Positions 33,606 to 45,736 are shown, counted from the stretch's first letter. The stretch is DNA of 64,000 nucleotides from Lophium mytilinum (GCA_010093605.1 MU004181.1:2386215-2450214), one strand, 5' to 3'. Numbers and translations are program-made. Notes: generated by a model not told the origin, from the sequence alone.

Positions 33606-34517
33606 GTGGAGTCGGTTGGACTTTGGGATTGAGGAAGGGTTGAGTTTGGATCTTAGATAGATCCGATGAAGGGAACATTTCGTAAATGTTGCGAGATAGT
33701 GGTGTTCAATGCCATACTCACTACCTCTGAATAGCCCCGGCATACTCCGCAGGTGACGGCTTGCATACACCTCTACTAACCAATCCGTTTATACGAGCCT
33801 TTTGGAACGCTTCCCGTAACGCTGTATAGTACGAACGAGAATTAGGCCTTGAATACCCACGTGATTTTGGCGATAAGCGAGATCTAGCGCACCTACACGT
33901 GCTAGCGGCACGTGACGTCGACTGAGCAAACGTAAGAGAGAAGCCAACATTAGATACAGCGAAATCAAAGTTACATGGAGAGCGCTCAATCCCATCATCG
34001 GTATAAACGACTGTATTGACCACCTCCACCACAGCACCTATACACACTACCGGCTCACTAACATATGTACTCCCCACAACAGCATGCCACCCACCCCAAC
34101 ACTATGAAAACAACAGCTCCCAAAAACTCAGCCAACAGGAGCCGCAACAAAACGAGGGTATGAGAAAAAGAGAAACAGGAGTGCCCCTGTGATGCAAGTA
34201 TCCGTACCCAGCCCACGCCCACCAACTCGACTCTACACAACCAACAAACACAACTCCGTTCGCTGATGCAACAGGAAAAAAAAAAGGAAACAATGAAAGT
34301 CTCGAAGGAACAGAATGTGTGTGTATGCAAGGGAGGGGGAATCTTCGCTTTCGCTCTCGCTCAAAAAGGGATGGTTCTGGAATGTAAAAGGGCTGATGTA
34401 ATTTGGCACATCTTCATTCCGACACAAAGCAAAACTTTTTCTCTTGACTCTCGTCTTTAGTATTTGAACATATGCCACTGATATTTCTTTCGTTCACTCA
34501 CTCGCTCAAGAACAAAT
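33606..34517. other. convergent intergenic region
   Basis: Between two converging 3' ends. A 118-residue minus-strand frame at 33721-34077 has no recognisable family and no clear coding signal. A poly-purine stretch lies near 34270-34300. No gene is called. Confidence 0.45.
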
Positions 34518-36741
34518 TCATGCCCATCCGAGGCTGTCGAGGAGGCGTTTCGTTTCTGGAGGCGGCATGCCGAGGGCGCCGAGTGCGCGCACCTGGGATC
34601 CGCGGCGTAGTTTCTGCAGGCCAATGGCGACCTTCCAGCTCTCTGCGTCGGCGATGATAAAGACGTATTTCTTGCCCTCGGGATCTCGGATGCTGGCGCG
34701 GAGTAGATGTTTGCCATTACGCTCGCCGGTCTGTGAGTAAGCATGTTAGTAACGATACATTGATTGACAAGGTAAGGAGCTGATAGCTTACCTCGACGAG
34801 CTTCATAGTCCAAGCCTTGATATCCCACTCGCGCTGTGCAACACCTCTAACATCATCGTCAATGAAGAGACCCTCGGTTGTGATCTTCAATATCAATCCA
34901 TCAGTGACGGCACCGATACCGGCAACCAATTGAGCCACTGGCTTCGGGAACAAGTCGTTGAAGAGATAGACAGCCTTGATCTGGATCTTGTCGGGGTCAT
35001 TGGTACTGTATGCACCCCGTTGGCTGGGCGGAGGTGTGGTCCGAGATGTGCTTTGGGAGGGAGCATAGGAAGATTCAGAGTAGGTGGACGACTGAGGCTT
35101 CGCTGGACGCTTGGGTGTGTCGTAAGGACGGAAAGAGTGGGCGTCCACATCTTCGGTGCCGAGATATGACTTTGCGGAAGGTCGCTCGTAGTTCTTCTTG
35201 GGCGATGAAGTCACTTTGACGGTAGTCTTCAGAGGCGAGGAGCGAGTGGAAGTAACTGAGGGTGTAGAAGGACCTCGACCAAAGACATCCGTTCGCTCTC
35301 CGGCACTCATCCCATACGTCGCAGAGCGTCGTCCGGTCACGCTGGCTGCAAGCCGCTCTGCTGCAATCCGCTCTGCTTCGGCTTTCTTTGCTCTTTCTAG
35401 ACGCTCTTTCTCCGCACGTTCGCGAGCAGCCTTGAGACGTTCGGCACGGATCTTGTCTGCTTGTTCTTTTGCTTCCTTGGCCGCAGCATCCGCCTTTTCT
35501 TGTGCTTCCTTGGCTGCAGCATCTGCTTTGTCCTTCTCAGCTTTGATCTTAGCTTCCTCAGCTCTGATCTTGGCTTCCGCAGCTCTGATTCTGGCTTCCT
35601 CTTCAGCTTGGAGAGCTCTGGCCTTAGCTTCCTCCTCTGCCTTGAGAGCTCTAGCCTTAGCCTCCACCTCAGCCCTCAGTCTCTGCTCGGCCTCCAGCTT
35701 CTCTCTGATCTCCTTCTCGATCCTGATCCGCGCTTCAGCTTCCCGCGCTTCTCGTTCTCGGGCATCATTCTCCCTCTTTTCCTTCTCCTTCGCCTGGCGC
35801 TCTCTAGCGATACGCTCTCTTGCTTCACGTTCACGTTGCTCCTTCTCCCGCGCCCGCATCTTTTCCCACTTCTCCTTTTCGGCTTGAGCACGAGCTTTTC
35901 GTTCAGCTTCGTCCTTCTTCTTCTGCTCCTCATCGCGCCGCCGCTTGGCTTCATCAGCTCGCTTCTTTTCTTCTTCCTTTTTCCGTGTTTCTTCGCGAGC
36001 ATTTTCCCAGGCGGATGAGGCAGAGGGTGGAGGCTTTGACCATGAAGGCTTTGGCTCCGGCTTCGGTTCGGGCTTTGGTTCTGGCTTTGGTTCCGGCTCT
36101 GGTTCGGGGTCGGGCTCCGAGGGGGGTGGCGGCGGCCGGGGAGGTGGAGGTGGAGGTGGTGGTGGAGAAGGAGGACGAGGAGGAGGAGCTTGCTGGTGTT
36201 GATGTTGGTGAGAATGGGGCGGTGGCCCGTAGCCAGGCTGCGGTCCCCCTCCCGGTGGACTCTGGGGAGTGAAGCCAGCTCCCGGATAGCCATTGGCGGA
36301 CGGTCTTGCTCTCTGATAGCCTGGTGGGACCCCTCCAGCTGTTCCATGAGCGCCATCAGCATTCCCACCTCCCGCAGGCCTTCCACCACCCCAAGCTCCT
36401 TCTCCTTGTGTCTTGCCCCAGGCCCAACCTAGTACTCCAACTGCGACTACGAGGATAATGACGCCCGTCCCGCCTGAAGCTACACCCTTGCTGATCATGG
36501 CAACCCATTGCTTCACGGTCGGCTCAATGACCTGCCACAAGCCCAGGGCAGCGAGCGTTGCAACTACTCCCGCCAGGAAGCTGTTTCGCTGGGGCGTCAG
36601 AGACGGCAAGTAGACGAAGCCGCCACCAGACGAGTGCGGCGGTATTATGAAGATGTCGTAGTTGCCTGGCGGTAGGCCACCTCCTCCCGTGGACTTAGGG
36701 TTGGCGCCATGCGGAGGCGGTGGAGGCGGAGGGCCGTCCAT
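34518..36741 (-). CDS. proline-rich, coiled-coil membrane protein, 720 aa
   Basis: I do not recognise a named family, but the architecture is clear. Exons on the minus strand: 36741-34792 and 34730-34518. The N-terminus is polyproline (MDGPPPPPPPHG), followed by two hydrophobic segments (SFLAGVVATLAALGLWQVI and TGVIILVVAVGVLGWAWG). A Gly/Pro/Gln-rich linker with long proline runs and a KPEP repeat (about five units) leads into a highly charged helix of about 230 residues rich in E, K, R and A (about 240-465), surely a long coiled coil. The C-terminal 130 residues are globular: KAVYLFNDLFPKPVAQLVAG, GLILKITTEGLFIDDDVRGV, and after the intron GKHLLRASIRDPEGKKYVFI and DAESWKVAIGLQKLRRGSQV. This end looks conserved and may bind something at a membrane. 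Introns flanked by consensus sites support the model. Confidence 0.8.
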
Positions 36742-38113
36742 GGCAGGCGGTCGTGCGGCAGCCTCGAGGCCGCGTCAGAGTCGAGCGACGCTATAGGGAG
36801 CGGTGTTGAAGAGAGTGTCGCAGGAAGCCTGGAGGATGAGGTTGGCGTATTCGGGGTGCTGGGCCGGTGGGTCGGAGAAAAAGCATAAGGGCAATTTCCA
36901 GCTTGGGGTCAGCGGGTCGCGAGATGACGAGCTGGGATGCGGCGAGTCAGGCGGTTACGGAGACATATAGATGGCAAAACAAGACAATGCGGCGACCGGG
37001 AGCGCCAGTGTGCGAGCAGAGGGCGGAGGTGCTGTACAGAGGGCGGTGATGGCGGTGTGGTGGTGTGTTTACTGAGTGTTGATGGCCGTGTTTTGGCGAG
37101 CTAGCGGTGCAAACGGGAAAGCGATGGTGTGGGCCGGTCCGCAACTCGGTGCCAGTTTCCAAGGTTGATGCCCGGATATTCTCTCCCAGGTGCAACGCGG
37201 CAGCAGACGACGAGGCCTTAAGGCTGCTTTCCTGCGTGCTGGCTCTCGGTGGGCGGTGGTTTAGGCCTGGCGACGCGGGACGCGCTGTGCTTTTTGATCC
37301 CCGCGAGCGTCGGAAATCCAGTAGTGGCGCTGGGATTTGTTGTCTCCCACAACACGCGCAATCGGGCGAATGGCGCGGCCGCACGCAAGCTCTCGGCCTC
37401 TACTGGCCTGCACCGTGATATCGTGTGAAGCCGAGTCATCCAGTGCATCTCGTGGCCGAACGCGTCGTGCTGTGGTTCGTCCAAAGGGCGAGCCGGCCCA
37501 CGCCTCTGTCTTTGCTAGACAGGCTCCCGCGAATCTGCATCATGCTGCAGCGGCACCCGGTCCGCTACCAAGCTGAGGGAATAGCCCGTTCTCGTGCCGC
37601 CATGCAGGCCTTTCCTTGACCGGCCCGCGTTACATGGCAAACGGCCGGAAGATAACTGGCCTTCCCGCGGGGCAATGGGGCACGCGCTGCTGTCTCGGAA
37701 CCCTGGAGGAGTTTAGCAAGGCCGCCGAACAGGTCGACAGCCTCTGCTGTCTGAGACGCAGAACGAGTGGCTATAGCGCAGGTATCGATAGCTGCGGAGA
37801 ATATATGTAAACAACGGCAACGGCGATGCGTTGGCGCTGCATGCGAAATTTATGCCCGGCTCGGCTAGCCCTGCTGAATCACGTTTTGATACCAGGGCCT
37901 CTCCCGCTCCGCCGTCATCGTTAACGGTCAACGGCTTGCCGTGACAGAGTGCTCGTCCAATTGTTGCACGCTGGCACGAGCATCATCTCTGCTCGAGTCC
38001 TCGTGTGCGACGACGCGTCCCTTTCTGCCATCTGCCATGAGTTGGGACGATTGAGGACCATCATGGGTCCACACCGCCTGACTCCCTGGTGACACCGAGC
38101 TTGGCCGGCCGAT
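36742..38113. other. divergent intergenic region, GC-rich
   Basis: About 1.4 kb between the divergent coiled-coil and MFS genes. GC-rich with open frames on both strands that look like shadows of composition. It presumably holds both promoters; no specific site could be assigned. Confidence 0.5.
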
Positions 38114-39996
38114 ATGGAAGAATACGAGCTTCACCCGCCAGCGCCGCCTGCGATCCCGCCCAGCGCCATGCCCGGCGACCTCATGGACCAGCGAAGAGAA
38201 GCCTTGCTGAACAAAAAGACGGTCCGCAAGCTTGATCTAATTTTGCTGCCTTTTCTTGCCCTGTTATTCCTGTTCAACTCGCTCGACAAGTCCAACGTGA
38301 GCCCCACCAGCTGCAGCCTCCAACATAAACTAACAGCTTCAGATTGGAAATGCCGAGTCCGCACATTTCACGTCTGATATAGGGCTGGATAAGGAGGACA
38401 TCAATACAGCTGTTGCCCTCTTCTTTGCCTTCTTTGTCAGCCTGCAGCCTCTAGGGGCCGCCCTGGGCCGGAAGTATGGCATGGTACGCTGGGTCCCGTC
38501 TTGCATGATAATATGGGGTGTTTGTACGGCACTACATGTCTGGGTGCGGTCGAAGTGGCAGCTGTTCATTCTGCGTATCATTATTGGGGCGTGTGAGGGT
38601 ATGTAGCTCTCTCCGATCCATGAACAGCTGCTAACGATATTCACCAGCTGGCTTCTATCCTGTGACTGTAGTATATCTATCCGTATTCTATACACGATTC
38701 GAATTCGCCCGTCGATTGAGCTTGTTCTATGGTCAAGCAGCTGTGGGAGGTGCCCTCGGCGGTATACTCTCTTACCTAGTCTTCTCCCAATTCGGCGACG
38801 AACGGACAAACCAGCCCGACGATACTGGCGACGAAGGTTGGAAATCCTGGCAGGTGCTCTTCCTGCTTGAAGGATGCTCCACGGTTATAATCGCCTTCGC
38901 TGGCTACTTTTGGCTCCCACACAGTGCCAAGACAGCGTGGTTCTTGACGCCAGAAGAGCGAGAATGGGCAGAACTGCGCATCCAGCGTGATATTATAGGA
39001 GAGACCAGCCACCATTCTAAGGACGACCAAACGGAAGACGACGACGACGACGAAGAGCGCCCCGACACCTCCGGGTCCGAGTCTCACGGCCTCCTAAACC
39101 CCACCGCTCCGACTTCCACGAAAGTCCTCACAGACGACCGCGGCATATCCCCCCACGACATCCTCTCCGCCCTCACGTGCCCCAAGATCTACCACATCCT
39201 CATCGTCAACATTCTCTCCGCGATTCCCGCCATGGCCTTCCAAGTCTTCCTCCCTCTCGTGCTCGCCCCATTAACCTCGTCCACCGACGACCCAAACGAA
39301 CCCGGAAAAACAAACCCAGCCCTCACAAACCTCCTGACTGCACCCCCCTACATCTGCGGCGCCATCACCCTCTTCGCCTTCGCCGCCTACTCCGACCGCC
39401 ACCGCAAGCGCCTCCCCCCGATCCTCGCCGGTCTCTGCCTCCTCCTCTCCGGCCTCGTCCTCGTGGTCGTGATGCCGCAGACGAAAGCATGGGCGATCCC
39501 GCGCTACCTCTCCCTCAACGTGCTGCTCAGCGGCACCTTCATCGCTAGCCCGCTCACCGTCGCGTGGATTTCCGGGAACACGCCGTCGCCCGGGAAGCGC
39601 GCGGTGCTGCTCGGTATCAACGGCTGGGGAAATCTGGCAGGCGTGTTCTCGGCGCTGCTGTTCAAGCCTAAGTACCAGAAGGAGGGGTATATCACCCCGT
39701 TCTGGTGGACGCTGGTTGCTGTCAGTGTGGCGGCGGCGGGTTATGTCGTTTTCTGGCTGAATCTGCGGAGGGGAAATGAGGCGCGGATGGCGCTGGTGAG
39801 GAGTTGGGATGCTGATGATGTGGAGGCTGAGCGAAGAGATGGGAGGGGGCCGGTTGGGCGGAAGAGAGGAGTTGCGTTGGGGTTGGCGAGGTTGCTTGCA
39901 GAGGTCAAGGGGTTCGCGGGGTTGGCGGAGTGGGTCGAGAAGGCGAGTGAGGGGAGAGAGGGAGATGAGAGGGTTACGTTTGTTTGGGGGTATTAG
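38114..39996 (+). CDS. major facilitator superfamily transporter, anion:cation symporter type, 595 aa
   Basis: Plasma-membrane transporter of the Dal5-like group (allantoate, nicotinate and other organic anions). Exons: 38114-38296, 38343-38598, 38648-39996. Helix 1 is DLILLPFLALLFLFNSLDKSN, followed after the first intron by the family motif IGNAESAHFTSDIGL, which is typical of this group. The A-like motif LGRKYGMVRWVPSC follows helix 2, then ILRIIIGACEAGFYPVTVVY (helix 4). A central cytoplasmic loop of about 80 residues is acidic (EDDDDDEERPD). The second bundle includes LLTAPPYICGAITLFAFAAY and GINGWGNLAGVFSALLF. The C-terminal tail is charged. Third-position bases change from C-rich to G-rich along the last exon. 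The substrate is not predictable. Confidence 0.88.
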
Positions 39997-40603
39997 AGTA
40001 TTGAAGGCGTTTTGGTGCAGTAATTTCTGGTGTTCTTGGTGGCTGTTTGTTGAAGCATGACGATACCCGTGGGATCATATCTAAGCGTGAGACTTATAGG
40101 TTATGGATGGTTATTATTTGAGAGAATAGTTAGCTGTTTGCGAATGACTTGCGTAGGGTGAGGTATGTGAATGTCACGACGAAATTTTATGTGTACTCTT
40201 GAATGCTATCATGTGGACGGATATATTTTGGACACTGAAGAAGCGTTCTTGGCAGAGGATAAGGTTGTAACAGAACAAGATGAAATAGCGCGAATGGGGA
40301 TACCGAGGAAACTCTACTCTGCAGGAGTCTGTCGCAGTGACAGATCATGAGACTATTTCACACTCCTTTGCCACTGCCTGGGGTCCTACCACAAGATCTC
40401 ATAAATCCAAGGGCGACGTCATGTTCCAGGCAGTGCAAATTAGACTGCCTGTTGACGGACTCGCGATTTAGTAGCCAGGCGACCCCTTATAGTGGTGTTG
40501 AGTAAGCAAGACTCGAACCGTGGTGTGCTGGATTCGTGTCCCCAGACTTATGATCTAGTACTGTACCAAAAGCCGACCACTGAATGGTTTTCTAGATAAG
40601 GCT
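39997..40603. other. convergent intergenic region with a weak tRNA-like stretch
   Basis: No coding gene is seen. On the minus strand near 40500-40575 there is a partial B-box match (GGTTCGAGTCT) and a hairpin CTAGA/TCTGG with a CAT-containing loop, but acceptor and T stems do not close. I regard it as a degenerate tRNA at most. Confidence 0.3.
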
Positions 40604-43524
40604 TCATAGGTATGTAGGCATGGACCATGCGTCTGATGCTCCCCATGCATCTCCAAGAAGTCCGTTCTTCCATAGGCGGTATGCAACATGCTTCCTCCAG
40701 CTAAGTTCGCGTGCCGAAGGATACGGGGCAAATCCATTATCGTTGTGCTCGCTGTGCTTGCATGTATGCTTCTTGACCCAGTTTGTGCAAGGCTGCCCAG
40801 CGGAATGATAGTCGATGTGGCTGTGTAACGAGCCTTCAGAGCCATCGACAAGATAGCTTCCATACAGATCAAACGGCGCTTGCCACGACTGCCACACCCG
40901 TTGGCTTCCGCAGCATTGACATGAGCTTCCGTCGGTTGCAAACTCCTTCAGCTTTTTACTTTCGGGCAACTCAACATCTTCATGCTCTGCGACAACAGTA
41001 TGGTACTTCTCGTCTATTTCGTTTTCTAGCCACTCGACACCGTATGCCTTGTCGTCTTTCTGAAGTATTTGAGCGACCTCGAGACCAGCTTTCTCAAGAC
41101 ACTCGCACCAAAGGGTCCAGGATGATGGTGACATGAATCGGTCTGACGGTGTGAATCCATAAGCGTTTTCAGAATTTGGGTCGCATCCCATTTGAAGAAG
41201 TGATACGATGATTTCGCTTATTTCTTCGTACCATGCGGCACCTGGTCCATGGACATCACAGACCGTAAGTGGTGAAGAAATCCTGTGAAGGATTCCATCG
41301 GCGTCGTCATCGATGGCGCGTGTATCTGCTCCATACTTGAGGAGCAATCTCATCACACGCGGAAGCGCGCTAAAACAGAGATAATCTGTAGCAGACAGCA
41401 AAGGAGTCTCGCCCCAACCGTCTCTCACTTCTGTATCAGCACCACGTTGGAGTAGAAGTTCCAAGGATTGACAGGACTCGGTAATTGCATCATTGCTAGA
41501 CCAGGAGCGAAAAAGCCACTGGATTGCGCTGTGAATGATCCCTTGAGTAAAGGTTCCAGTAATAGTTCCATCCCAATCGAGATGCCTTTCACATTCCACA
41601 ACATCGGCACCTCCGGCAGCGGTGAGAGAACGTGTGGTATCTAAAATTCTAGTACCATGCTGCTTTTTTCTTGTCATTCGTTTATAGAAGATAGATAATG
41701 CCGAGGAGCCGTTACTGTGATATTTCCCATCAGAACTTACATTGTCGAAAGGAAAAGGGATGACTTACGAGTCACAGTCTAGCGTATCAGCGCCTTCGAT
41801 TAATAGTAGTTGCATGATCTCTACTTGGTGATAGTATGCCGCACACTATATATATGTCAGCGTTGCACATATTTGAAGGCAGCCAGTTGCTTGTCAACAA
41901 TGAACGGTGTCTCACTCCCAGTAAGGTGTCTCCGTCGCGATTATCTCGGTCATTTAGGTGAACGCGATGGTCCCCCAACAGATCGCGGACACCATCAATG
42001 TGACCACCTGCGATGTAGCGCCATATGTCATGATCCGGCGGTAGGACTCCAAAGGTTGAAAGCAGAGGCGACATTGTGGGTGTCGGCGCGTTATTCGCAA
42101 AGGAGGCCGCAAAGCCACACACTGGAACTTCGGCTTTTGGGAAAAACAGCACTCGAAATCCTCCGAGTTCGGAGCCGTTTGACAGAAGAGGGTCGTTCTC
42201 GGATATGAAAACTGTTACCCTTCCGATAGGGCCAAGGTCTACACTGATTTTGGTTTCTCGAATTTCTACTGCTTCGCGACGTTTGGACCTTTTCTTGTGG
42301 TTCCTTACGCTCGCTATAGTACGGAAATATGACGGATTGTTTCTCAACATTTTTCGGAGTGCGATAGGCTGGGATGGTCTGTACCTTCCAGCGTAATTTG
42401 ACTGTTTCTTGTTTGAAGTAATCTCGTGGTAAGCCTGAGCATGCAAGATCGCTAGAAGAGATCTGAAATTATGGACAAGAATGCCCGCTCCGCTTGAAGA
42501 AGGCAGGACGTTTTCCGGGGATTGATGTAGTGAAGCAGCTGCGATTTCTTCGAAATGCTTTGAGAGCAGAGATAAAGAGGTCACGGCATCTTGGGCAGAG
42601 CCATTCATTATCACTTGATCTCCCAAAGAGGGCAGCTGGAGTGTGTTAAGACTTTCAACCAAGCCAGCCAGCCGGTCCAACTTATCCGTATTGGTGCTGA
42701 CATGCTTTGAGAGTTGTTGTATCATTCCTTTCGATGTGGTACTATCAGAACGAGTTGCTGATAAATGGTCACAGGCAGTCGAAAATCCCGTGACTATGGT
42801 GGACTTCAGCTCCTCTTGGCGGGTTGTGATTGTGGATAGGCTCAGGGTCTGTGAAGAGACTGTTTGAACGAGGGTTTGTGATATCTGGCGTTGATCGCGG
42901 CGCGTATCGCGTTGAGTCTGAACGATAGCATCGAGCTTGAGATGCGTTGTCGTATCGTTGCTTTTGAGATCGGTTTCCAGATTTTCTTGAGACTCTTGGA
43001 TCGCTTTAAGACGTACTTGTGTCTCTAGATCGTTATGGCTGCGCAGCGTCAGTATCAGACTTTACTTAACACTAATATACTGACCGCCCAATACTAGACA
43101 GAATTTCAGAGATGCCCAATCTCCGCCGTTCCAACCTTCCCGAAATTTTACTCAACTCTTTTTCCTTGAAGACAGACTTTACTCGCTTCCCAAACCGGTT
43201 GAAGGCATGCTCGGCGCTGGACTCCGGGCCTCCGAGTAGGCTTTTGAGACGGGCCAGATCCTGAACGAAGAGCTTGAGCTCTTCGTCGAGATCATCGAAG
43301 GCTGACTGATGTAACGGTGCAAGCGATGAGTTCGAATATGACTGTTTAAGTGTTTTGCTCCGAATGAGCGCCTTCTCTAGGCCGGCAAGATGGCGATGGA
43401 GGTATCTCAGCTCCGCCGATGCTTGGCGCAAGGCTGAGATGAACTTGCACGTCTCTCGAATGGCTCTGAGACTCACGTCGAGAAGGCTGATGGACGCTGA
43501 AACGATAGAGAAGGGTTCGGCCAT
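40604..43524 (-). CDS. HeLo-like N-terminal domain plus ankyrin-repeat protein, 901 aa
   Basis: Exons on the minus strand: 43524-43085, 43038-41916, 41845-41769, 41669-40604, giving 901 codons plus stop. The first 150 residues match the fungal STAND-protein N-terminal domain (HeLo-like): opening MAEPFSIVSASISLLDVSLR, then helices such as LRYLHRHLAGLEKALIRS and LKLFVQDLARLKSLLGG. Such domains act as signalling or membrane-active modules in fungal NLR-type proteins. A coiled-coil region of about 150 residues follows (many Gln/Thr). No P-loop or NACHT motif is visible. Ankyrin repeats occupy the C-terminal half: GGHIDGVRDLLGDHRVHLND, CAAYYHQVEIMQLLLIEGAD, SLELLLQRGADTEVRDGWGE and VMRLLLKYGADTRAIDDDAD. 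The end carries a CQCCGS motif and a His/Cys-rich stretch. Role in self/non-self recognition is inference from family context. Confidence 0.82.
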
Positions 43525-44301
43525 ACTTAGCTCGTAGGCTCAAGGGCTGGTGCTTGTGATGTAGGACCAGCTGAGGCGAGTGGGAAGGGGAGTAGACTTA
43601 TCTAGCCCACAAGGCTGACTGGTGTTTCCTAACAGGTCGGCGAGCGAGACTCGAGCGGGATTTGCCTTGCTGTATGTACATACATGTTTCTGCGTTGGCA
43701 TACTACACAAGGCTGAATGCATAAACTGTCTACAACGTCATCAGAAAGCATATCTAAATCACTGTAGGATATGTTAACTGCAACAGCTTTCTCCACAGTT
43801 CTTTATGATAAAGTCAGATCCTAGCGTTCTATCCGTTCAAAGAGCCCGCCATAGGAGGTAGAAGCTAGTGTGTCTAGAGGCACCAAAGCAAGCTACATGG
43901 CTCCCAGAACTAGTCAATACTGCCTTCCATGGTACCCAACTACGCAATGGTTTCTTTCGAAGGCTTTCAGAAAGGTGCGATGCAAAGGTTGGTAGATGAT
44001 GGGGTTTAGAGGGCAGAGCACTGCGATGGAGACGATCATAGGCTGCACGTGATAGTCCTAATTTGTGTTAGTGGTAAAGTCTTCCGCAACCCCCATATGC
44101 CTCGGCTCCTGATTACTCTTCAGCGGTTATCGATGTGGACTCCATACATCGTGCTGATTCCCCTCTAGGTTTGAATTGGCTTTAAAAATTTACTAACTGT
44201 GCGACTTCCTGTCCTTTTCATCCGTCTTCTCTACTCACTACCTGCATTCATTACCTATCAACCCCAAGGTTTCGACTTTTTTTCTTGCCATAGCATGCGA
44301 G
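43525..44301. other. divergent intergenic region
   Basis: Divergent promoters of the ankyrin protein and the thioesterase. No gene is seen. A pyrimidine-rich leader runs from about 44205 to 44290. Confidence 0.55.
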
Positions 44302-45282
44302 ATGGTGCTCGCCGCAACCCTGCCTGATCAAGTAGCCTTAAAAAAGATCTCCGAAGATCACTATGTCACTCTATTTAATCCGGACAAGATGGGGAACGCA
44401 GCTAACATTGCTTATGGTGGATGTACCGTTGGGGTTGGAGTAAATGCGGCCTATCAAACCATCAAACCTGGATATCATTGCTATTCCATCATGGGCAACT
44501 ACCTTGGGCCCGCTCTCACAGACCGGAAATTGTTTTGCAAAGTTCGGCGATACAGAGACACTCGGACTTTTGCAAGCCGGCAGGTTGAAGTCAGTCAGGA
44601 GCAAGACGATGGAACACACCGTCCCTGTCTCATCCTTTTGGCTGAGTTCCAAGTCCAAGAGCCCGGCACTCTTTTTGATTATTCTGCGCCGCCTGCTTCC
44701 AAATATGCTCCTGCCGAGGACTCTCCTACCAGAGATGAAGTTACGAGTGCACTGGTGAAAGAGGGGAAAGTGTCACAAAAGATGGTCGACGTATTCAACA
44801 TAGTATTCGGCCTCATGGCACGCTTTTGGGAATCGAGATCCCCGCCTGGTACCGTTATGTCGGAAAAGCTATACGGAATGGCGAAGCATCTAAAAACAAC
44901 ACAAGACCACTTGCCAATCACTTCGAAAACATCTGCTGAATGGGTACGGAGCAAGTCGAAACTGTCGACAGAAGCTGAGAACATTTCAGCACTCTCTTTC
45001 TACATGGACGGGGCCTTGTCGTTCATTCCTCTTTCATATAGTAACTTGTTTCTGCAAGATGCTGCCGCTTGTTCGACGCTAGATTTCGCTTTGCGCCTCT
45101 TTTCGAATAAGGTTGATATGAACCAGTGGCATATCAAAGAGATGAAAACGATTAATGGAGGGGAAGGGAGGACATACAATGAGGCGCAGATATGGGATCA
45201 GCAGGGAAACATGATCGCTTCTATGACACAGCAATGCATCATGCGACCACATAAGCCAAAGCCGGTGAAAGCGGCGCTTTGA
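44302..45282 (+). CDS. acyl-CoA thioesterase, double hot-dog (TesB-like), 326 aa
   Basis: Hydrolyses acyl-CoA to free acid and CoA, probably in lipid turnover. Single exon. The N-terminal hot-dog is recognised by YGGCTVGVGVNAAYQTIKPG (central helix), YSIMGNYLGPALTDRKLFCK and the strand RYRDTRTFASRQVEVSQ with the conserved TRTF-x-x-RQV. The C-terminal hot-dog shows ISALSFYMDGALSFIPLSYS with the Asp expected at the active site, then LDFALRLFSNKVDMNQWHIK and the final strands (EGRTYNEAQIWDQQGNMIAS), which fit the conserved W-H and G-x-x-x-x-E/Q-x-x-x-x-D-x-x-G pattern. No clear C-terminal peroxisomal signal (ends KPVKAAL). Fungal relatives are about 300-350 residues, so the length is normal. Confidence 0.88.
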   Translation: MVLAATLPDQVALKKISEDHYVTLFNPDKMGNAANIAYGGCTVGVGVNAAYQTIKPGYHCYSIMGNYLGPALTDRKLFCKVRRYRDTRTFASRQVEVSQEQDDGTHRPCLILLAEFQVQEPGTLFDYSAPPASKYAPAEDSPTRDEVTSALVKEGKVSQKMVDVFNIVFGLMARFWESRSPPGTVMSEKLYGMAKHLKTTQDHLPITSKTSAEWVRSKSKLSTEAENISALSFYMDGALSFIPLSYSNLFLQDAAACSTLDFALRLFSNKVDMNQWHIKEMKTINGGEGRTYNEAQIWDQQGNMIASMTQQCIMRPHKPKPVKAAL

Positions 45283-45660
45283 TTGGCCTGAGAATTGGTG
45301 AATGGAGAAAGATAATGGGAGTAAGGCTATGAACCGGGGATCAGTTTCGAACATCTATAGAACCTTGAACAGTCAAATCTCGTGCTCTTTCTGTTTTTGG
45401 TTACTCCAACTGATGGTGTGTTCTAACTCCACATCTTGAATTTGGTGCTCGTTACATGATCAAGGTAAAATTCGAAGATGAAGCTGCTAAAGGTTGGCCA
45501 GCACAGACCAAACAAGCACGAAAACGGTTCGCGTGTCGGGCACGTGACCATTCTGGCTCCGTTCTGCCAGAAACCTCATCCGAACCGCATCTTCAACCAG
45601 AGCTCAATCTCCAACAACGCCATCGAATCTCATCTCCCGCGGGCCCTGATCCACAAACCA

Positions 45661-45736
45661 GTAAGTCAATTCTGCACTCTGGAGCTCCCTTCGCCTTCAA
45701 TTCGCGCCCTGGACGATGCTAACAAAGGTACCGCAG
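45661..45736 (+). other. probable 5' UTR intron of nuclear atp8
   Basis: A gtaagt donor at 45661, a branch site ATGCTAAC near 45718 and an acceptor accgcag ending at 45736 fit a leader intron just upstream of the atp8 start codon. No ATG lies in the roughly 100 bases before the donor. Confidence 0.5.

Noticed and set aside
33721-34077. A 118-residue minus-strand frame starting MGSTYVSEPVV
   Set aside because: It begins plausibly but has no known domain, no codon bias and overlaps other frames in a convergent 3' region.
35198-35887. A 229-residue plus-strand frame rich in Ser, Ala and Leu
   Set aside because: It is the antisense of the Glu/Lys/Ala coiled coil of the minus-strand gene, which has clear domains and introns.
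40500-40575. Possible tRNA-Met-like sequence on the minus strand
   Set aside because: A B-box-like GGTTCGAGTCT and a CAT-containing loop are present, but the T and acceptor stems do not pair, so a tRNA gene cannot be supported.
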